A program made the position numbers and the translations under genes. Below, in pieces: positions 13,065 through 25,220 of a DNA stretch of 64,000 nucleotides (position 1 is its first letter; every line of letters starts with the position of its first letter). Source of the stretch: Ascaris suum (Eukaryota; Nematoda; Chromadorea; Rhabditida; Ascarididae); contig CM024168.1 of NCBI GenBank assembly GCA_013433145.1, forward strand, positions 4,402,001 through 4,466,000, in the 5' to 3' direction. Below the pieces are notes generated by a model, which saw only the letters and a list, made by a program, of their open reading frames with translations, had not been told where the DNA came from and made no database searches.

Positions 13065-16000
13065 GTAATTCCCTAAACACAAACTTTCCATATTTTATAA
13101 TTTCGATTGTTTCGCCCGATGCGAGCTGATCATCTTTACAATATGCAACCTCCCCTTTCCCATTAGCTGCGTCGTTATTAACTATGTGTTTATGCCAAGT
13201 TATATCTACTACGCAACGTGCACCCTCACCTGTACAATTTCAAAGCTTTTAGGCGATACTTGTTAAGGCGTGGCGCAAACAACCTATCACCATTCGAATT
13301 TCTACTCAGAGTCAATATTTAGTAAGAGTAAATAAGAAACGATGGCGTAAACAAGCAGCAAAGATTAAAGAACGAAAGTGCCATGTTATATCTAGAATGC
13401 TTGAAGTGAACTGTACATCTTTCTGTTTAAACAGACAATTTTTTTATGATGAACAGTACCAAATGCAACACAATGCGATACACTTTCAAATATAGTAAAC
13501 AGTGAGATAATTTGTAGTATGTACTAAAAAACCTTTCTGCGGCATAAATCCGAGTTTAACAGTGTTTGCGAAAACATCCGTATCGAATGAAAATTTCATT
13601 ACATTATTCAAAAGTATCAAAAACAACAACACTGAAAGTGACTCTGATGCGACGATAATCCACAGGACGCTTGAAACATTCAAGTGTTTGGCGCGCCGAA
13701 GCAACAGTTTGCCACAGGAAACTAAAAATGCTTAAACATCTGCTTCTTATAAAGAAGTAACCTGCGCATACTCATGTTGCATGAAATAAGTTCCGAAACT
13801 AAGTACGTTAGAAATGCCGCTGTCATTGAAGTAAATTTTGGAATGAGACTCTCCGAGAGTGATCTATGAATGTTAATTCATGAAAAGCAAGCATACAGCG
13901 GAAATTTCCGTCCAGAGAGATCATTTGCAAAATATGCTTTGGACACAAATAATATTGTTATGATAGTGAATATTGTTGTCTAGAAATCGCTGGTTCTCAA
14001 AAATAGAGAACAAGCATTTCAACAACCTCAAAAGAAGACCCTGAATATACTTTCATGGTCACCTATCGAAACCATATACAATATGTCTTACAGTATCGTT
14101 CAAAGATGTTGCACCGTTTTCGGATCAAATTGATTAATCATTGGTGAGAAGCAATTAAAGTGCATCGTTCATTCATCTAGAACAATAGGATAACTTCCGC
14201 TGCATGCTTAGTCTCCTTACTTTATTGTTTATCTTTTCCGTACGCGCTAGTAATCGTTCATAACTACTGTATGCAATTTTCCTTTATTTTTTCATTTCCT
14301 TCTCAATCGAAGTCTGATTAAACTCCAAGTAAAGTCAAGTGAATTAATTTTATGAAAAAATTAATTGATACAGGTGTTTGAGTATAAATAGAGACAAGTA
14401 TAAAAGAAATTAACTAGCATTTAGATAATTGAAGAGAAGAAATAATGCGCCAAATTGCAGAACACTAACAAACAATATTCGACTTCGTCAAATTGCAAAC
14501 TAAGGAAAAATTGCTGATACTCTTAACGGCTAAGACGATCAGCGCATCGGCATTCATCTTGATATTGTACATAACCGAACCGATGAATCACCTTGTCATG
14601 TTTTTCTGGCAATGCCTGTGATTTATCGCATTTCCTTGTTTATATGCTCCGGGCTTATAGCGAACGCAGCTTCCAATCGCGCAGATGCAGATTCAAGAAG
14701 TTTATGAAGAACTGTCTTTATGCAGTCCCAAGTTGTATGTTGCTAAGTCTCCGATTTCTTGACAATCATCGGTACGCAGTTAGGCACTCTACCACATAAG
14801 CAATTCAATATGAGCCAATTCAAGGTGAATGATGATACCTGAGTTAAGACCTGTAGCACTGATAAGTTTTTAAGAAGGGATACTTATCTGAGAGCTTCCT
14901 ATAAACAGATGGTACATACGGCATTCCGGAGGCTGCTGTCAGCGACCTTCTACAATCTCCATATATACAATTTTCGTGAGTTCGATCGTCTTAGCGTGTC
15001 AAAGTGGCAAAAAACATCGAATTTTTATGCTAGCAGGAGACAACATTATTCTTGAAAAAATTTTCACACTGTCGATTGAAATTTAAAGCGATTACGAAAA
15101 CATTGCAATTGCAATTAGCCTATTACTGCTGCACATTCAATGATTAATTAATGACTCCTCATCACTTCTTTTGTTATATTACTCTGAAATCAAATTTCTC
15201 AGTGAACAAATAACTTCCTTCCCATCCCCTCTCCTACATCCCCACACCCTTCACAAGCGATGAACGACTTCTACATCAACTTCATTTTTACTTTCGTATG
15301 CTTATTAAATTTCAACCTACCTGATCGTAGAACGCATTTAAATGCTGCTCATAAACATTGGGTAGTCAGCTGGTCAGGATGGAAATAACTATGAAAATTA
15401 ACTATAGGGGAATCTGATTTCCCGTCGACCACCATTCTTCCACACACCTGCATTTCCTGTCGTCGCTTCGAAGACTGTATTTAGAATATCTGCAACAAAA
15501 CAACGTTTAAAAAAAATCGACGAATTGGGAGTGAAGAGATTGAAATTTCCTATTTCATTTCATTAAATGCAGTTACTTTGGCCGGATTGATTTTCATAGA
15601 AAACATTTTTCTGGTATAAAAAATGTTCAGTGGGCTTATAAAAAATGAGCAATTTCAATTCCAGTTCTAATTTTATGATAAAAGAGCAATAAAAACAATT
15701 ATAATAGTTTGGATGAGAGTGTACGTTTGAATGAGATGAATGCCACAAAAACTCCTCTTATTTTTTTCTTTTTCATTTCATTCAGCAAATGCACCTTACG
15801 GTGAAAAGTTTAACGTCCAAATGAAAATGTTCTGAAATTTACATAAGGTGAGCATTTCACAGCCTGTACAACACAAAGATATGCAAAAACGAACCAACTG
15901 TGAAACAAGGGACAATATATATCGCAGAATATTTTCAATAGTAGCTACAGCTGCAGTAGCACCCTCGCTGAAGAGATCGCATAAAAAGTATGGGCAATCA

Positions 16001-16070
16001 TGCACTTGTAGAGATGCAATCGAATATACCATGCTTTACGGATGAAAGTTTGCCAAGAGCAAGAAAGTAA
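13065..16070. other. no gene identified
   Basis: AT-rich DNA without convincing exons. A minus-strand segment around 14775-14810 (TTGCTTATGTGGTAGAGTGCC) resembles the 5' half and A-box of a tRNA but has no matching B-box, so it is at best a relic. The plus-strand frame at 14593-14799 spans it and is probably not coding. Confidence 0.35.
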
Positions 16071-16241
16071 TCAAAGTAGACCAAAATATGAAGGGTCGTA
16101 TTTTCCTGTAGTTTGATCTACCTTCATATTTTCATCCACGTTGATCTACCTTCACATTTTTGCCATACCTGTGCAATCATGTGACGCATGTTGCCGTTTA
16201 TGTGCCAAGTGACGAAAAAACCCCCAAATGTGAAATTTTCC

Positions 16242-16289
16242 CGGAAAATATTGTACCATTCGACACGGAAAATATTGTACCATTCGACA
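16242..16289. repeat. perfect 24-bp tandem duplication
   Basis: The unit CGGAAAATATTGTACCATTC plus CGACA-type end occurs twice head to tail (16242-16265 and 16266-16289) with no mismatch, suggesting a recent event. Confidence 0.95.
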
Positions 16290-16439
16290 TCTTTTGAAGG
16301 ATCCATAACGTGTGGGGAGCCAGTTTTTCCGCAATTTTGAAAATAGCATTGCGCGACTAGATAGAAACAAATGTGACAGAGTCACAGAAACGATTTTACT
16401 CTCTTCCCACAACACTAACTGCAGGCGAAAGAAAGCAGG

Positions 16440-16735
16440 GGTTCGAGGGGGGGGGGGAGCGACAGCCCCCCTTGTGCATCAGTCCTTCTTCGAATGACGT
16501 TCACTTTCTAATGAACGCTTAGAAAGGTACAGGAATCTATTTAATACAGGAGATCGTAAGCTGTTTTACCCTTTCGTTCACGTCTATCCATATCTTCGTC
16601 TTCTCCCTTCTGAGCGCCGAAGGCACGAGTCCGCTGTGTATTACTTAGTCTGTGTTTGTGTGACTTGGTGAGTGATGTGGTCTGTGAGGAAAGACGAGGG
16701 GAGGGGGGGGGGGTAGGGGGGGGGGGGAGTGGTGG
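16440..16735. repeat. poly(G) runs and GC-rich patch
   Basis: Three G runs of about 11-12 bases occur at 16447-16457, 16703-16713 and 16716-16727, with a GC-rich patch following to about 16870. The proline-rich minus frame over 16541-16879 follows from the runs and is not taken as coding. Confidence 0.85.
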
Positions 16736-18477
16736 CGCAGCGGCGCGTGCGTTGTTGTGCGCGTCCCTGATTTCTCCTATGTCATATCTGAACCCCCAAT
16801 GGACGAAATTTGATCCGGTTTTTTGCGAAATACTTCGCGTAAGATGTGGAAAAGTGCGGTACTTGAACAAGTGTAACACGCGCTAATCATTTCAACAGAA
16901 TTTTGGTCACTGTGACCATTTTCGCGCTTTTTTTTCAGCTGCAATTACCTCGTAAAATGGTCGCATGTGAAAATCATTAAATGCTTCTTGTCTTGGTCGA
17001 GAAATGTCTTCGTTGCAACTTTGTTTATTAGCCGACATGTTGAATATTTTTCCTTATGTCGTTAGCAAAACACTACGGACAAACAGTGCGGAAACTTTTG
17101 TTTGCAGTAATATAAGATGTAAATAGAAAGCGCACCCACAACGGTATACAGAAAAAAGAAATGCACTCAGGTAAAGTGAGTGCACTTTCTCTGGATTCCG
17201 CTTATGTAAAGACCAATTTCATAGCGTGGAAGTATCGGCCTCTACTCTTCAAACAAACCCCTTTTTTTATCATATATACAGTATGAGGATGCACTCTGTA
17301 CTCATACAGGATGGTACTGACTGGCCTTCCACAAAGATAAAGGATGGAACGAAATGACTGGAGAAGCTTTGAAGAGGAATGACCATGATATACGTTAATG
17401 CTTTCCGCTCACCTCGCCATCTAACTGCATCGACTTAAATAAGAAACTGGGGAATAGATGTATTTATGTTTTAAGTGATCAGATCGCTCATAGAATTGAT
17501 TCTCCTGCGGAATTCATTTTTTTACTACCCGATCGACATGAAGAGAAGATCAGACCGATTGCACTGTGTGTGGATTTTCTTTGGCACGTTTGAGTGTCTA
17601 TAATTTCCTTAAATATATTCGAAGTTCCTAGACGCTTGATCTAATGTGGATCAACCGTCCTATTGGAATGCTCATCATTCACTTTTGCAGCTCCGACCTC
17701 ATAGTTTTCAGAGTTCAAGCGATCGGACTTATAGGTAGACACTGACAGATATACGCATAATCATCGCCTTAATTATGCATTACAAATAAATTTGCACATG
17801 GGGCTTGTTTCGTAATTTCTTCAAATCTATTTTATTTATCAAACGTGAGTGTTGCAATTCGTCTCAATTACAGGACGCTGCAATATATCCGAGAAAGTTT
17901 CACTTTGGTGGTAATTATTTGCATTTGATAGAGTCGCTTTCATGAGCTATTTGTGGCATCCACCCCATGAAACAATAAAGTGCCTTTTTTGGAAGATTTT
18001 TCCTCAAGCTGTTTGTTGCCCATTTGATGTTGCAACTGTCACCTTATTCGATTAGCAAGGAATCTAGCAATTTTTTTTTTCAACTTCCGTCGTGAAAGAT
18101 TCAAACATTCGACGGTGAAATATCCGAAAGATTGGATTTTTTCAAATTACAGTATTAAATCTCTAAAAATGAAGCAGAGAAGTAGAATGAGCATAAACTG
18201 CTCCGTAAACCTTATACAGTGACTCCCTTATAGCCCAACAAGATACAGACGTCGTACCAGTGAATACCTGTGAACACCTGTGAAGTTTCATCTTAATTTG
18301 AGGTCAGTCTCTTTTCACAGTTGCGTAGGACGATGATCCGCCTTGGGCAGTTTTCTATCGCTTGGAGATTATATCATAAAAGTTGCTTTTTCGTTTCCAT
18401 TGGAAAATTTTCTTCCTCCTTTACCAAATTCCGTGCAATAAATTACGAACAAATATCACGTTGCACTATTATTATAG

Positions 18478-18648
18478 ATGCAAATATTATGAAAGCTCTG
18501 AAAAAAATCAAATAACTCTACTATTTGAATTACAACGTTTTATACGACATCCACCGGAGGAACTCATTAACAAGTATGCACATTTACGAGCAGTAATATG
18601 CAGCCACATTCATGAAGGGGGTTATTTGGATGCTTGCGAAAAAGAGTG
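18478..18648 (+). CDS. candidate internal exon, unknown conserved-looking product
   Basis: Acceptor ATTATTATAG and donor GTAAGA bound 56 open codons in one frame. The translation reads like a structured, mainly helical domain (ITLLFELQRFIRHPPEEL, then AVICSHIHEGGYLDACEKE). The first base completes a codon begun upstream, compatible with exon 13024-13064, and the last two bases (TG) await the next exon, which I could not find before 19.9 kb. No family is recognised. Among unassigned exons in this window this is one of the most protein-like. Confidence 0.45.
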
Positions 18649-19426
18649 GTAAGAAGATGAGATGACGGGACGGAAGGTGGAGTTGAGGAGGAGGAAGACT
18701 ACTGAAGATACAACGCAGGGCAGGCCTGCATATAACGTTTCCTTCGCAAGATGAAAGAAAATATAGTTATATGGACTTCAGTCATCTGTAGTAGAAGCAT
18801 CAAAACAGTTTAACCTCCCTAGAAATGAGTAGGGTGGAAATTAATCAATGAAACAGATAGATAATTATAAATAAAATGCAAAAAGTGAAGGGGGATGGGA
18901 GGGAGATGGGGCAGGAGTGGCGTTGAGGGCAACCGTTTAAGAACCTGTAATTTGTGGCCGCATATTATGAAACTTTAAGCTATACTGAAAAGCTTAAATG
19001 AGCAATGATTAAAATCCACTTCGTTTAACAACTAACTATGTACAATATTTCGAATCACATTCAACAGAAAATGCCAAACAACAATAACAATGCAGCAATT
19101 ATCAACGTTTAAATTCTCATATTGACAGCTATTTGTAATAAACTCGAGCAATCGATGTATTTTTTTTTCAACTAATATTGATTGGAAATTATTGCATATA
19201 TTATATTTTGGAATGCTTCCTTGAAATTATTCAATCGTATTCTTATTTTCGCATTTTGCATATATTTAGAAAAAGCGATGAAATTTAAGGCGCCTTAATA
19301 TTATTAACAACTGATGGAAGTAACGAAAATGAGCCAAAAAAAAACAAATAAACAAACAAATGTAGCGAATTCAGAGGAAGGGGTTTATGACGTTGCCCGT
19401 GGTAATACAGGTGACGAACAAACGAA

Positions 19427-19762
19427 TTGGAGGGCGATGATTTTTCACTGGTTGTTGAACAAGACCTGAAAGACGATTCAATTTCAAGATTTCTTCACTT
19501 GAGAAGAACTGATTACGGCTTAGTTAATTGTTTCTTTTTACTCCGTGCTTATATCGGAAAGTTCATTACGTATAATTGCAATCAACAATTCTTCGGTTTA
19601 TCCGCTTCGCTGGTCGAAAGATATACAAACGGTTTTTTCAATTTGTTTGGAAAAGTGCCAAATTTTGTTCAAATGTCATTCAAAAAACTCGATGTTGAAG
19701 CATTTTCTGAGTGCGTTCCAGATTTTCGTTTAAAAAACTACTGTCATTGTATGTTGCTTTAA
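19427..19762 (+). CDS. open frame of unknown status
   Basis: About 111 codons are open on the plus strand without an in-frame ATG near the start and without a phase-compatible acceptor (the site at 19410 puts a TGA in frame). The translation is plausible (LVVEQDLKDDSISRFLHL...) but unrecognised. It lies just 3' of the MATH-BTB gene on the opposite strand and overlaps its likely 3' untranslated region. Confidence 0.2.
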   Translation: MEGDDFSLVVEQDLKDDSISRFLHLRRTDYGLVNCFFLLRAYIGKFITYNCNQQFFGLSASLVERYTNGFFNLFGKVPNFVQMSFKKLDVEAFSECVPDFRLKNYCHCMLL

Positions 19763-19782
19763 TATTCTTGCGCTTCTACTAT

Positions 19783-19788
19783 TTTATT
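19783..19788 (-). terminator. likely polyadenylation signal of the MATH-BTB gene
   Basis: TTTATT on the plus strand is AATAAA on the minus strand, about 160 bases beyond the stop codon at 19947, a normal nematode 3' UTR distance. Confidence 0.5.
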
Positions 19789-19946
19789 GAGTGGATAACC
19801 GTCAAAAAATAAAACAAATCCACCAGAGGTGAAAAATAAAGGGTAAAAGATAAAAGCTGAAGCTAGCTAAAGGAACCTCGACCTGAATATGCTTAAGGGT
19901 TGCTCAGTTTTGAGGCTTTTATAGTTTAAACTAAAAATCATGTAAA

Positions 19947-22900
19947 CTACCTCGAGATCGAAACTTTGCGTATACGTCTTGTCAACGTTTTCAATTCCTC
20001 AACAACAGTATCCACTAATGAATCGTTATCCGTCTCGTCACCATAATAATGGTCGTCCGTAAATCTGAAAAACAAATAAACTTATTTACTTATTTATTTG
20101 TTTATTTGTTTATTCTAAAGTCTCGAGGTTTGCAAACATGCAAAAATATTTGAAAATGAATAGCAAAGACAAGCGAGAAATTCGTAAAGCTACAATTGTC
20201 AGCAACAATTGAGGAGAAAAATCGAAAAACTCTTACGTCGCCTCCTCTCATTTTTTAAAAACTTCGATATCAAAAATAAAACGTTTTAAATTTTTCCTTT
20301 AAATGTGGCCGAGTTATCGTATACCCTCGAATATAAACCCAACGTTTTAAACTTTTTTCTTAACTTCCGAAGAGAAAGCTCAATATATCTTGTAGGAAAT
20401 TTGCGTATTCCTCTGAAGGTTCCATTTTAATAAAACTCCTTGTTTCCAATCTTTATTTGAATTTTAGCAGCTTAATTCTCTTTGCTTCCGAATGGTCATC
20501 ATTTCTTATACAAAATGGACCACTTTATCACTAAATAGTACTCATTCAAATAGTGCATTGTCCAGCTATTTCCGTCCAGTTGAAGTTGACATATCGAATA
20601 ATGTCAGGTGAGGTGAGATAATGCTATAGCGATATAATATCAGATATGCTATAGCGAACACGTACGTGATTTGCCGGACAATTTGCCTCATCTCATCACC
20701 GATTGTATCGATACGTCGAAAATCGTCCGAATGTTCAACAATGCGATCAGCCAAAATACCGATGCACATCATTTTCAGTACCGGAAGCTGATAGTGTTGT
20801 GCGAGTAGCAGCATCTTCTTTGCAAAGTTCGGCTCACCGGAACACTAAAGAGATTTATTTTCAAACTGTAGCTGCTTCAGAACTGGTACCTGATCATCTA
20901 AGGGAATTTGATAGTAGGATAAAATATCAGCTAAAGTGAAAGATTATGAAAGTTTATTATTTCTATCACATAGAATTCTGAAGCATCTTACTCAATAGAA
21001 GATTCTAAGCAATGAAAATTACATAATCGTTTATATTGCATCGTAATACTCACTACTATACATTTTTAATAGAACATACTAAACGCTATTCTCTTTTAGT
21101 TGCAACGCCGAAGATATCTATGCATATAAATAGAGTAAGCGTTAGGCAGGAAAAAATCTTTGAAAAGAAACACGGATTCAGTTAGATGGTTCGCTAAAAA
21201 GTCGACTCTTTACCCATAAATTATGCGTTTGCAATTCACTCATGTACTGCGTGATCTTTAATGGCTTACGTAGCATGTGAAAATGATCTTTCGTCTTGAG
21301 GGTTAAAAACACCGGTTTTTGCTATGTGATAGAGAACAACACGCAGAACAAACGATGCAAAGCAATGATTTCGAAAATCACCCGACTACCTCTCTTTATT
21401 TTTATTCTTTTTAATTTTTAAATATTGGTCCATTCTAATACGAGCGAGGAACTCTATTGTACATGCGCGATGATAGTTTATCATAGTGAATATCATCTTT
21501 AAGATATGCGATATGAAGGCTACAATTATAAAAACCACCGGAAAATTTGCAAAAAAATGTCGCTAAGAATTTCCTAAGAAATGAAAAATACCAAATGCTA
21601 AAATTTTCAGGAAAAGAAACTAAATTATTGCTCAAATCAAAAGATGAGAAATAAAGCTCAGAATCAAAAAAAAAAGAACGGAATGAAAAATAGTCTGCAT
21701 TTTGGGAAATTCTCTTGCTAAAGTTTCTTTCAGATTTTGACAACATTGACTGAAACATTAATCTCCTTAGAGACGCAATATTGCTGAATTTTTATGAGTA
21801 GTCAGAAAGGCATCAAAACAGAACAAAGCAAGTTGATTTAGAATAAAGCAGTTGAATTTTTTTCTTTTAGACATTTATTGTGAACGAACTGAAATAATTA
21901 GTAAGATTTGATAAGAGAGTGAAATTCTAATCGCTTGGGAATGAAATTTTTTCATTGGGAAAAATCTAAATGGAAGATTTATGGGAAAATTATGCAACAC
22001 ATTCTTCAATACTAAACTGATACATGGCTTATTATCATTTATCCTTAAATGACTCTAAATGAAGAACTGTTTTAGGAATAAAGTTTTTATGCTTTCATAT
22101 TAGTCAACATGACGCTAACTGAAAAATTGATTTAGTCCCTCTCATTACTCTCATAGCGGCGCAAAATATTTTTGCTGATTGACTGCGTTATTTCATTGCA
22201 GTTCTCGATGTTCTTATTGATGAATCAACTCGAATGTTCATTTAGCAAAATAAAGGAAACTTTTCAGTCAACGAAAACAAACCGCAATCAATTCCCGACA
22301 AATGAGACGTTCTGCTTCGCGTGTTATTGCAGGTAGATGATGGTTACGTGATCCCTCGATCACCTCAATGAAGTCTTCGAGGCACTCGACGCTGGGCATT
22401 ATGCATTCGGTGAAATATACATGTGCAAACACCTCAAATTATTCATTTTTTTTAAAATTTTTGAATAATAATACACCATTGAATACCAATTATCCAATGT
22501 GATATTAATTATATCATTTTCCGATGGAGTTTTTTTTAATGAATCAATTTGAAAGGAAAAATTATTGAAATCGAAGAGTGCTTACGCATCGTGTAAAGAG
22601 ATATAATGCAAATGACGACGATTCAGCTAAGATAAAAACACATTTGCATTAAAATATTTTAGTATACTTCAGAAATTTGAAATATTTCGCTGGAAAATTC
22701 GAAAAGCCGAGATCAGAGGATCCATTGAAAAATTACTGAAAAAAAACTCACATTACTGACTTGTTTTGCGTCAGAGGATCCATTCAGTCGACGTCCCACT
22801 TCAGCGCATCCATGCGAAAATATTTTCCGATGAACAGCGAACACATCCGGCTGGAAAATCAAATATGAAACTTCGCCAGCAGCATGAAAATTCGATCTCC

Positions 22901-25220
22901 ACTCTCTAACATTCCGCTCTCCTGTTTTCTTCTTATCCTTCACCTCTATCCTCCTTCTACGCGCTCGTAAGTTGCCTCATTTGCATCGCCATGAGTTGAA
23001 GTATTTATTTCTTCAAATCACAACTTTTGGCCAATCTAACAAACAACAGCGAAAGTAATAAATTTTCAGCTTACATCGTTGAGGACAAGGTCAAGGTCCG
23101 GCACAGTGACCGTATTGGTTTCGACATCCTTCAGATAGCTTCTGCATTCGGATTCCAAGCGACGACTAACATGATCGACACTTGGCAAATAGCATAGCGG
23201 TGAGAACATCCTTGCATCCATCCTGAAGTATATTCATTTAGTTTATGTGAATAAATTAGCATAACATAAGTATACAAAAAATATCGCCATTAGCAAGTGA
23301 AATATATTCTAAACGGAATGCTCAAAATGTATTCATATAAACGAATAGGAAGAAAATTTAAAAAAAAGGCAATAACTGAGATGCTAAACTGTGTTGAATT
23401 GCGTTTTCATCAACAATGCAATCTCTCATCCTATGAGAGTGTTCATTTGATTATTTTGTTTTTTGGCAGAGACTAACCAAATTCCCTTCTAAAGGTTTTC
23501 AAAAATTAAAATTTTGCAATTCGAAGAAGAAAAAAATTCTATTCATCAAACACGATTTCACTTAAAAGACATAACTCACCTAATGTTAACCGCAATGCGA
23601 ATATTGTTGTTGATATTGGTTTGCATAAATTCGGTGAGTTTGCACATCTCCTCATTGGTTGTCTTTACAGCCCATCCACTACCACGTGTGAACTCATTTT
23701 CGACGATATGTAAATTTGTGAAGACTGGATGGCCATGATTGTCGACAATATTTATCCTGAGGATTAAGGTTTATTAAAATCCAAAAAGCTTTGCTCAAAT
23801 TTTTTTGAAAGTTTCACAGGTTTCACTCACTGAACTATGCAGTCGATTGAAGCGTACTAGATCATTAATGATCCGCTTCCTATGTTTCTCGCTCTCTCGC
23901 TCTCCCCCTCCCTTTGCGTCTATAAATTTGCCTCCCTGCTGCGCAAATCGCCTCTCATCTCGAAACATCAATTCAACAAGCCGAACATTGAGAATTTTTT
24001 CTCGATTAAAAAAAATCGATTGAAGCGCAACTAATGGAAATTAAGAGATAAGAAGCAACATGTATTGGCGAATGACTACTGAACTAAAGCCATCCAGTGA
24101 TCCATGAAGTGTTCCAAATTTTAGTCGGTATTTGTAAAAGAAAACAAAGCGGAGGAGAAAAAGGTAGCTGTTCAGCATTTCTCTGGCAAAAATTTCCTTG
24201 CCGCGGAGGAAGCAGTGGTTGAGCCTACTCATCCGTAAGGTCATTTTGGATAATGCAACTTTTCTTTGATAAGGTTGAGGAGGGTGCTAGTAGGGGGTAG
24301 AATCAAAGGATGAGTAGGATGGAAATGGAAGCGGAGGGGTTATGTACCTGGCATCAAGAATGCTGATTTCTTGCGCTGGACCATCTTTATAGTAGAGGAA
24401 GACATTAACACCATTGCTACTAGCGTCTGTGCAGTCCGGAGCGATGCAATCATCATTAATGCGCAAAGTCCATGTAAATTGTACTCCGTTGAATGCCGTA
24501 CTAAATGCTGGAGAAACATTCAGAATAACTGCCTCACTACCAATTGACCTGAAACAAGAATATTTATGCACACTATTTGGCGAATATAATCACTGTGATC
24601 CCCTATCAATCGCAGTTTGCAATCTTTCTTGTGCAATATGCCTGTCCGATCGGCTGATTATACCTGATCTCTACAGCTGAATTTGGTATCACAAAGAAAA
24701 ACTATCTGTATTCTTCCAATTCCTTCTCAAGCGCACATCTAAACGTAGGATATGCTCGTCTTGTTTTATAGGTTGTTATACAAAAATTCAGAAATTTTGG
24801 CAGTTTTATTCACCACATCAGATTAAGAGCCAAAACAAACAACATTCGGTCATTATCTTCTGCATGTCTCTGGTCCCTGTTCAAAGAGGAGAGAGAAGGA
24901 AACTGGAGAAGAGGACAAAAGCAATATTCTTTTGTGGCAAAAGGAAAAGAGAAATTACCGTGAATATCTGTTTGTTTCTAGCATGATGATAGTATAATCA
25001 CTACTTCACATTTATCGGTTCTAAACATGAGAGGTATAATTTCGAGAATTTATGTACACTTATAAGATTGTATAAAAAGTTTCAAGTGGAAATTTTTTGA
25101 TGCACACCTTTTTGAAATTTTAACGATCCATTCGTATTGAAACGTTAGCCCATCTTCGCCTATTTCACCACTACACGACGGTCGATTCACATCAAAAGTA
25201 TTGCATGTCGTTTCGCTCAT
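19947..25220 (-). CDS. MATH-BTB domain protein, complete, eight exons
   Basis: Exons (minus strand): 25220-25108, 24548-24348, 23756-23580, 23222-23075, 22850-22752, 22432-22283, 20844-20666, 20064-19947. All phases agree and the sum is 394 codons plus TAG. Residues ~25-165 look like a MATH (TRAF-like) fold: FTWTLRINDD, a cysteine-bearing loop, VFLYYKDG and ENEFTRGSGWAVK. Residues ~200-340 look like a divergent BTB fold: PDLDLVLND then FAVHRKIFSHGC (exon 5), and LLLAQHYQLPVLKMMC (exon 7) as the closing helices. The tail is acidic, then basic (KTLTRRIRKVSISR). MATH-BTB proteins typically recruit substrates to CUL3 ubiquitin ligases; that role here is by family only. Exon 6 uses an unusual TTTGAG acceptor. 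There is no signal peptide. A possible trans-splice acceptor (GTTTTTAG) lies about 60 bases before the ATG. Family call fairly sure; orthologue not assigned. Confidence 0.85.

Noticed and set aside
14760..14810. tRNA gene suggested by GTGGTAGAGTGCC on the minus strand
   Set aside because: No B-box and no cloverleaf; at most a relic.
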